This document shows, one piece after another, positions 58,046 to 64,000 of a stretch of DNA of 64,000 bases. Under the pieces are notes generated by a model. The model was not told where the DNA came from. It did no database searches and worked only from the letters and a program-made list of their open reading frames with translations. Origin of the DNA: JAEXOD01 sp964652025 (lineage in GTDB: Bacteria; Bacteroidota; Ignavibacteria; Ignavibacteriales; Melioribacteraceae); assembly GCA_964652025.1 (NCBI GenBank), contig CAZYZX010000008.1, positions 1 through 64,000 of the forward strand, in the 5' to 3' direction. The translations under genes were made by a program, and so were the position numbers. Positions within the stretch are counted from its first letter, which is position 1. Every line of letters begins with the position of its first letter.

Positions 58046-60898
58046 TTAATAAATAGACCAATAAGCAGAGATAAAGCCCGAAACATACCTATATGAGGAA
58101 TCATTTCTAGATGAACTACCCAAAGTAAATTTAGCTTGAATTATCATCTTTTCCATAGGCTTATATTCTGCTGTTGCGTTCCCTTCTGTTATAACAAAAT
58201 CGCTTGTTGGCACATAACCCAATTTACCACCAACATAAATTTCGTAATCTTTATCTTTATCTAATAAATACTCGCCCCAAATAGCGTGGGAAGAAAAACT
58301 ATATGGGGAATAATATAAAGGAGTAGTATAACGATAATTAGAATAAAAATACTCGTAACCTGCTTTTAAATCTTTTTCTAAATATTTGCCAACTCTTAAT
58401 TGTAAATCATTCCCTTCATTATTTCCATAGTCAGGGTCGTTTTGGTAAATTTTAATATATTGGAAATAGCCATTAATTAAAAATCCATTTGGTAATTTAT
58501 AATCGCCATTAATTCTGTAATGGTCTGCATCAAGTCTTACGTCTACAAGGTTAGAAGAATATAAAAGTAATGATGCATCTGTTTTTAAATAAGTTGCTGT
58601 TAAATTTAATTTATCTTTAATTTCATAAGTTATATAAGCATCCGTTTCGTTTTTGCCTGCCATATCGCGGGTGTTAATGCGTCCATGCCCAAATCCTAAA
58701 TTAATTCTGTTACTAATTTTTGCAAACAAGTGTCCTTTAAATACATTGAACGAACGTGATGACACGTAAGATTGCACCCTGTTTTGGAAAAATGAAACAC
58801 CAAGCGAAAAGAAACTTGCTGTTGCAAATTCCATCCTACCACCATATTTATAAAGCTTAAAGCCTAAATTATCAGAGTAAAAAGCACCAGCGGGTGCAAA
58901 GCCAATTGCAGCGGGGAATGTTTCAATCCAGCTACCAAAGCCACCCCTTGCAACCCAACTTTTACGCATATCTAATAATGCAACTTGTGTTGTGTCTAAA
59001 TCTTTGGTGCGTAAAAAGTCATATACCGCCCTTGCAGAATCAAATGCACCAACTTTTGCATATGCATCACCTAAATATAAATTTGCTTCAAAGTCATCAG
59101 GTTCTTCTTTCACAACATCTTTAAACCCTTGCAAAGCTTTAATAGAATCACCCTTTGCAAAATATACTTTAGCGCGCTGCATTGCTATATCGTAATCGTA
59201 TCCATTGTTGCTTAACAATTCATCATAAATACTTAAAGCATTATCATAATCTTTAGCACAAAAATAAACATCACCCATCTCTTTTTTAACTTGGTCATTC
59301 GGTCCTGCAGCATCTAAATATTGTTGATAGTATTCTATAGCACCTGCGCAATCATCATTCATTACCCGTTTGCGACCTTCTTCTAATATCAAATATAACT
59401 TTTCTTGTTCTGCTCTTTCTTTGTGCAAAGCAATATCATTATAAAGCGACGCAAGGTACGGATCTTCCGGTGCTATTTCTTTAGCCTTATCTGCATACAT
59501 TGTAGCCGCATCAAAATCTTTAGAGTTCATCTTTAATGAACCTAAAGAAATATATGCTTGTACATTTTTGGGATCTTTTGCTAATACATTATTTAAGTAT
59601 TGTTCTGCTATGTTATAGTTCCTTCCTGTCCAAACATATAATTGTGCAGCTAAAAGTTGATAATCTATATTGTTTGGCTCTTTTGTAATTAAGTCTTCAA
59701 TTGTGCTTATTGCATCATCAAAATTATTATTCCATGCTTTTAATTTAGCATACTTAAACTTTAAGCTGTTATCATTATCATTTGGTACTTCTGTAAAATA
59801 ATTTTCTAAAATTGCAATAGCAGCTTCATAATCCTGCAAATATTCGTAATATTGAACAATATCTTTAATAGCTGCTTTATCTTTTGGATTTTTGGATAGT
59901 CTATCGTTCAATTTATCAATTGCAGATTTATAATTATTTTCACGATATTCTAAAACATAATCCATCTTTTCTCTAAATCTAGGGTCATTAGGTGCATTAA
60001 GCTCAATAAAAAGTAAATTTTGATAAGCCTCTTCAATTCTTTTTGCTTTAATTAACTCATCAATAAGTTTAAACCTAATTTCAATATCTTTAGGATTTTG
60101 TCTAAGTTGCCTGCTTAACCTATCAATAGGATACTCTGGTTGTTCAAAGCTTTTTGGGTCTTCTTTAGTAACATAGGGTTGCCTGCGCGCTTGGTCTAAA
60201 CCATCTAAAGCTTCTTGGAAAAACGGTTTAAAGCTTAGTGCCGTTTCAAAAGCTTTTTCGGCAGGTTTATTTTTCCCCAACCATAAAAGAATATATCCAT
60301 ATCTACTCCACAATCGCCAATCTTCGGGATATCTTTCTACATATAACTTTAACCATTTTTCGGCTTTGGTTAAATTTTTGGTATATATCAATATCTCAAC
60401 AAATCTAATAATTTCATCTGGAGAAGCATTATTATCGCGCTTTAAGTATTCATCATACCATTTTTCTGCTTCACTCCACTCCTCCATATGACGATAACAC
60501 TTCCCTATTTCCAAATAATTTACAGCTTTATTTGGGTCTATTGCTATTTCCCTTTGATATCCAACTATTCGTTTTTTTAACATTGGATACCAAGTATCTA
60601 TTATTCGCTGCATATTTGTTTGGATTTCTTTATTATTAGGCTCTAATTTATTAGCTCGTCTAAAGTCTAATAATGCATATTCGTATTGTGTGCGCTTTTC
60701 GTAACAAAGTCCGCGCAAATTATAACCATCTGCTTTGCGTGGGTTAGCTGTTATGTATTTGTTTAGCAATTCTATTGCTTCTCCATAACGCCCTGCCTTC
60801 ATATGTCCTTCGGCTAACTTTTTATAATCTGTTTGCCCTTGTTGCGCATTTATTATACTAAATGCAAAAAATAGTATTAGTATTATTGTGTTTTTCAT
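58046..60898 (-). CDS. Exported TPR protein with C-terminal outer-membrane barrel
   Basis: The protein has 950 residues. A signal peptide (about 1-18) is followed by around 15 TPR-like helical repeats (about 22-640), for example GEAIELLNKYITANPRKADG. The last 300 residues alternate in a beta-strand pattern with many aromatic residues and end in YVSGFISAYWSIY, typical of a barrel inserted in the outer membrane. This layout resembles BcsC/PgaA/YaiO-type exopolysaccharide exporters, but no synthase gene is next to it. Export of a polymer is possible but unproven. A TATTTTTG element lies at 60928-60935. Confidence 0.78.
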   Translation of the reverse strand: MKNTIILILFFAFSIINAQQGQTDYKKLAEGHMKAGRYGEAIELLNKYITANPRKADGYNLRGLCYEKRTQYEYALLDFRRANKLEPNNKEIQTNMQRIIDTWYPMLKKRIVGYQREIAIDPNKAVNYLEIGKCYRHMEEWSEAEKWYDEYLKRDNNASPDEIIRFVEILIYTKNLTKAEKWLKLYVERYPEDWRLWSRYGYILLWLGKNKPAEKAFETALSFKPFFQEALDGLDQARRQPYVTKEDPKSFEQPEYPIDRLSRQLRQNPKDIEIRFKLIDELIKAKRIEEAYQNLLFIELNAPNDPRFREKMDYVLEYRENNYKSAIDKLNDRLSKNPKDKAAIKDIVQYYEYLQDYEAAIAILENYFTEVPNDNDNSLKFKYAKLKAWNNNFDDAISTIEDLITKEPNNIDYQLLAAQLYVWTGRNYNIAEQYLNNVLAKDPKNVQAYISLGSLKMNSKDFDAATMYADKAKEIAPEDPYLASLYNDIALHKERAEQEKLYLILEEGRKRVMNDDCAGAIEYYQQYLDAAGPNDQVKKEMGDVYFCAKDYDNALSIYDELLSNNGYDYDIAMQRAKVYFAKGDSIKALQGFKDVVKEEPDDFEANLYLGDAYAKVGAFDSARAVYDFLRTKDLDTTQVALLDMRKSWVARGGFGSWIETFPAAIGFAPAGAFYSDNLGFKLYKYGGRMEFATASFFSLGVSFFQNRVQSYVSSRSFNVFKGHLFAKISNRINLGFGHGRINTRDMAGKNETDAYITYEIKDKLNLTATYLKTDASLLLYSSNLVDVRLDADHYRINGDYKLPNGFLINGYFQYIKIYQNDPDYGNNEGNDLQLRVGKYLEKDLKAGYEYFYSNYRYTTPLYYSPYSFSSHAIWGEYLLDKDKDYEIYVGGKLGYVPTSDFVITEGNATAEYKPMEKMIIQAKFTLGSSSRNDSSYRYVSGFISAYWSIY

Positions 60899-60927
60899 TC
60901 AAGTATATTTTTATTTTTTCTAATGTA

Positions 60928-60935
60928 CAAAAATA
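60928..60935 (-). promoter_or_regulatory. Candidate -7 element (TATTTTTG) for the TPR/barrel gene
   Basis: The minus strand reads TATTTTTG, an exact TAnnTTTG match followed by TACA, 30 bases before the ATG. The nearest TTG upstream is only 12 bases away, so the -33 half is not supported. Confidence 0.38.
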
Positions 60936-61032
60936 ATTATTTATTTTCAAATAAGTTAATAAAAATAAATAAATTATGTGTTACATTATTTTTAAGTTTT
61001 AGGTATTATAATAGGAATTTTTTTAATAAAAC

Positions 61033-61071
61033 TGGGTTAGTTAAAATAAATTTTTTATTAAAACTAACCCA
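61033..61071 (-). terminator. Intrinsic terminator of the large right-edge gene
   Basis: An 18-base arm (033-050) pairs with 054-071, with two mismatched positions and a TTT loop; the outer part TGGGTTAG/CTAACCCA is perfect. On the minus strand it follows the stop at 61092 and runs into GTTTTATTAAAAAAA. It separates this gene from the TPR gene. Confidence 0.8.
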
Positions 61072-61091
61072 TTATTTAATAGATTTGCTAA

Positions 61092-64000
61092 TTAAATTGC
61101 GTCTAAACCAATATAACCTTCAAGGTTTTTTAGATATGCAGCAGATTTAAAATACTTTAATCTTTCTTCTAATAAATGGATTTTATCGTTTATTTCTTTT
61201 TTAGTTTCGTCTGATAAATATAACGAATTTTTTAGGGTATCATTTAAGTACTTAATATTTTTTTGAGTTAAATTAATATCGTTTAATTGCTTATTTAGTA
61301 ATCTATCACGATACCAATCGCTATTTATTAAATAATCATAAGTAAACATTCCTCTTATTTCTGGGTCATCAATCGTTTTACCTTCATGGGTTCCGCTTAC
61401 CATTATATCTAACAAAGCTTTTAATTGTGGAGCAGCTGCCTCATAGCTACCATCCTTAAAGTAGCTTTCTGCAACCCTTTTCTGTGCTTCTACTATGTTA
61501 TTTACTCCATCTACAAAGCAATCCATATCTTGCAATTCCGGCTTAAGCATTTCTTCATTAAATACTGCATCTGGATTTTCAAAAACTCTTCCAAAATATG
61601 TTCTAGTAAATTTGTAAGTTATTCTATAACCTAATCTGCTTGCTAAAACAGTTTGTCCTTTATATTCAAAATCTTGTAATTTTTCTAAATATCCATTAGC
61701 AATCATAAAATTTGGGTCTCTTTCATCGGGGCGTAATCGGCTCCAAATTTCCGGTATTAACAAACTTATATCATGGTCTACTTTATATTTAGGACCAATA
61801 TACCCAGCAGCAGATGAAAAACCAGCATAACCAGTTAAAATAAATGAAACAAGCGCACTGTTCAAATCTTTTATTGGTAGCAATGCATTAAAAGGTCCTT
61901 TTGTTAATGCACCTTCACTTCCTGCACCTGTTGTAGATGGTGATTTACCTGTTAAACTGCATATATAATCCATAAATAGCTCGGGCAACTCTTGATAATG
62001 TATTGGATTATACACCGCCAATGGTCTAATTCCTTTTTCGGGTGGATTATTCCTTCTACCCGATAATACAGCATTAACCGGGAATAATACCGGCTTATCC
62101 ATCGGTATTTTTCTAAACAAACGCGCACCAACATATGCCAAGTATTTTGCTCTGTGGTTTACTAAGTCAGGTCTGTTTTGCAAATATCTCATATTTTTAG
62201 AAGGTTTCCCCTCAAAAATTCTTGGATGTGATGAAGACACAAAATATTTGCAATCCCCTTCTTTAACTACATCTTCAATTAATCTTTTAATTGGTGTTGT
62301 ATATTTATCAAATCCAATTGCATCTTCCATTATTGCTTTAGCATCATCTATGGTTAATGGCTCAAAATTAGAAATAAATGTGTTTGGTGTTGCTAAGTCC
62401 GCTTCTGCTTGTTTGTCATATCCCCTGTGTATAGCATCATCTGGCCGTTGGAATAATCTATATTCACAGTTTTCTGTAAACTTTAACGATTTATTGTGAT
62501 ATTCCTTACTTAAATATTCTAATTTATTAGCGGGTACAACTATAGATGCCGTTATATCATCTTCCATTTGTAATTTATCCGCAGCAATAAAATCATGTCT
62601 TAGTTTAAATGTACGCCATTGGTTATCGTTTGTTAAACCAATACGCAAATAACTTGCAACAAGTTTTCTATCACCAAATTTAAGTTCGTTACCATATTTG
62701 CCATCAATTATATCTACACTAAAATACTTTTTCCAATCGTTTCCCCACTCTGGCTTATAAAAGCGCTTAATTAAAAACACTAAACCTTTTACGTAGTGCG
62801 GTATTGTATTTAACCACTCATTATATTCATCTGTATATAAACTTGGTGATGGTGTTAACAATTTAATTACAGAACCTAACGAACGTTTTGGACTTAAGAT
62901 TGGTCTACTCGAGCCCGGTTCTTTTAGTTTAATTTTATATCTATCATTATAATCGCGATTAATTATTTCCTCAACCATCTTAAAATCTTTTTCATAATCT
63001 GCTATAAATAGTGGTCCATATAAAATAGCATCATTTATAGATTTTGATATTTCAGATTTTCCACCACCACTTACTGTGCTTGGTTTATGGCAAAATGTTC
63101 CATCTGCCACTGTACCTACCAACCTCCAAGTTGGAATGTATGGATTTTTTTCCATTCTTATCTTATAGCCAGCAGGCAATACATAAGTGTTTTTTGGGTG
63201 TAGATTAACAGAATACTCTTTGCCATCTTTAACCCATTTAACTTTTTGTTCAATTAAGCTAAAGTAACTGTTTTCTGGAACATAGATAATATCATTATAA
63301 TTTTTATCTATAGCGTAGCCATCTTTTGTAAGCTCCATAAATTCCCCATACATTTCAATCATCTTATCAAATGTATGGTTATCGGTTAAAATTTGGTTAT
63401 CATCGTGGAACTCGTCACCTAACTTATAGCTTGGGAAAGCTATTGCACCACCTGCATGCTCCTCTTCAATATTACCATAAATATTAGCAACATAACCTAT
63501 TTGTGTTTTAACTTCCTTTTTGCTGTAGCCAAAATAATTATCTGCAATAATTGTTAAAATAACCCCCTCTTCAGTTCTAGCAGTTACCTTAAAAGATTTA
63601 CCATTATTATATTTTTCGTTTTCATCTTGCCAACACATTCCGTCACGTTTTTGTCTTTCTGTAGCTTCGCTAATGTGTGGTAAGCCTAATTCCTTTTTAG
63701 TGCAATTTACTAAATGAGGAGCTAAAATAATGCAGCCTGTGTGCCCCGTCCATCCGTCAATATCTAAAGCGCTGTCGTTTTCCGGTAAATATGGGTCGCC
63801 TGCATTACCAAATATAGATTCCACAAAATCTAAATTACTAACCAAATTACCCGGTGCAAAAAATCTTATCTCCATTCGCTTTTCTTTTATTAAACCCGGT
63901 ACTTCTGGGCACACAACCGGTTTTAATAATAAAGATACAAATAACTCTGCCTTGTTTTCTTGATTTGAAGTGTAGGGTAATCGCAGCAATTCCTTTGGTG
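61092..64000 (-). CDS. Large conserved protein, probably PPi-dependent PEP carboxykinase; N-terminus beyond window
   Basis: At least 968 residues are open to the right edge, where the frame continues upstream (the TTG at 63989 is not a convincing start), so the gene is partial. Conserved-looking segments include EKRMEIRFFAPG, FGNAGDPYLPENDSALD, GWTGHTGCIILAPHL, EEEHAGGAIAFPSY, GSEGALTKGPFNAL, KYKVDHDISLLIPEIWSR and ASRLGYRITYKFTRTYFGR. From memory these match the roughly 1,100-residue diphosphate-type PEP carboxykinase family, which makes PEP plus CO2 from oxaloacetate with PPi. Such proteins are often annotated only as hypothetical. No P-loop typical of ATP or GTP PEPCK is seen. A C-terminal helical region (about the last 80 residues) follows. 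The hairpin at 61033-61071 ends the gene. Confidence 0.6.
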   Translation of the reverse strand, partial: PKELLRLPYTSNQENKAELFVSLLLKPVVCPEVPGLIKEKRMEIRFFAPGNLVSNLDFVESIFGNAGDPYLPENDSALDIDGWTGHTGCIILAPHLVNCTKKELGLPHISEATERQKRDGMCWQDENEKYNNGKSFKVTARTEEGVILTIIADNYFGYSKKEVKTQIGYVANIYGNIEEEHAGGAIAFPSYKLGDEFHDDNQILTDNHTFDKMIEMYGEFMELTKDGYAIDKNYNDIIYVPENSYFSLIEQKVKWVKDGKEYSVNLHPKNTYVLPAGYKIRMEKNPYIPTWRLVGTVADGTFCHKPSTVSGGGKSEISKSINDAILYGPLFIADYEKDFKMVEEIINRDYNDRYKIKLKEPGSSRPILSPKRSLGSVIKLLTPSPSLYTDEYNEWLNTIPHYVKGLVFLIKRFYKPEWGNDWKKYFSVDIIDGKYGNELKFGDRKLVASYLRIGLTNDNQWRTFKLRHDFIAADKLQMEDDITASIVVPANKLEYLSKEYHNKSLKFTENCEYRLFQRPDDAIHRGYDKQAEADLATPNTFISNFEPLTIDDAKAIMEDAIGFDKYTTPIKRLIEDVVKEGDCKYFVSSSHPRIFEGKPSKNMRYLQNRPDLVNHRAKYLAYVGARLFRKIPMDKPVLFPVNAVLSGRRNNPPEKGIRPLAVYNPIHYQELPELFMDYICSLTGKSPSTTGAGSEGALTKGPFNALLPIKDLNSALVSFILTGYAGFSSAAGYIGPKYKVDHDISLLIPEIWSRLRPDERDPNFMIANGYLEKLQDFEYKGQTVLASRLGYRITYKFTRTYFGRVFENPDAVFNEEMLKPELQDMDCFVDGVNNIVEAQKRVAESYFKDGSYEAAAPQLKALLDIMVSGTHEGKTIDDPEIRGMFTYDYLINSDWYRDRLLNKQLNDINLTQKNIKYLNDTLKNSLYLSDETKKEINDKIHLLEERLKYFKSAAYLKNLEGYIGLDAI

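Noticed and set aside
1..64000. CRISPR arrays, insertion sequences, prophage and integrons
   Set aside because: No regularly spaced short direct repeats, transposase, integrase or phage structural genes were found on reading both strands.
1..64000. tRNA or other structured RNA genes
   Set aside because: The intergenic gaps are short and strongly A+T-rich; no tRNA cloverleaf motif (GTTCRAAYC arm) or riboswitch core was recognised.

Overview
The window is very AT-rich (by eye about 70% A+T), free of mobile elements, and looks like a stable chromosome segment of a Bacteroidota/Chlorobi-group bacterium, most likely an Ignavibacteria-type organism. The evidence is the C-terminal type IX secretion (T9SS) sorting domains carrying the NYPNPFNPTT motif, a PorZ-like propeller protein, a TonB receptor with an N-terminal carboxypeptidase-like regulatory domain, menaquinone-type UbiE/MenG, and candidate promoters of the TTG-N20-TAnnTTTA/G form typical of this phylum group. 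Unlike most Bacteroidetes, many genes also have clear Shine-Dalgarno sequences. The assignment is inferred from these features, not from a 16S comparison: only about 29 bases of 16S are present.

Region 1 (1-13.8 kb, all minus strand): the 5' tip of a 16S rRNA gene with boxA and promoter. Upstream of it lies a tight five-gene signalling operon: zinc-ribbon/coiled-coil protein, membrane Ser/Thr kinase with four internal repeats, a 1863-residue protein with a zinc ribbon and seven tandem CbbX/SpoVK-type AAA modules, a zinc-ribbon/FHA protein, and a PP2C phosphatase. A PAS histidine kinase precedes it. This kinase-phosphatase-FHA-AAA set is the strongest candidate for an undescribed system. The AAA modules show an alternating duplication pattern and decay at the ends, suggesting a single-chain AAA ring, a dynein/midasin-like idea.

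Region 2 (13.9-33.6 kb): a TonB-dependent receptor followed by a T9SS cargo with two near-identical modules; a nitroreductase; a signal-peptide protein followed by xseA-xseB-dxs; an OmpR-type response regulator and its kinase; rplU-rpmA; a second T9SS cargo; a porin with an LD-carboxypeptidase; and a chemoreceptor.

Region 3 (33.7-48.4 kb): surE, a vWA-like membrane protein, hemerythrin, comF, a PorZ-like propeller, an ABC-F ATPase, a ROK kinase, ksgA, a small protein with two identical C4 motifs, ubiE, murI and a GlnD-type PII uridylyltransferase.

Region 4 (48.5-64 kb, minus strand): an eleven-gene housekeeping operon from birA to a PolB-type exonuclease (birA, cysteine desulfurase, era, EamA transporter, acyP, ispF, dedA, lnt, threonine aldolase, thioesterase, exonuclease) behind a candidate promoter. 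Upstream are a small unknown gene, a TPR/outer-membrane-barrel protein, and a large partial gene at the right edge that resembles PPi-dependent PEP carboxykinase. Two MEP isoprenoid genes (dxs, ispF) and several cell-wall/lipoprotein genes (murI, lnt, LD-carboxypeptidase) show an ordinary Gram-negative core metabolism around the unusual signalling module.
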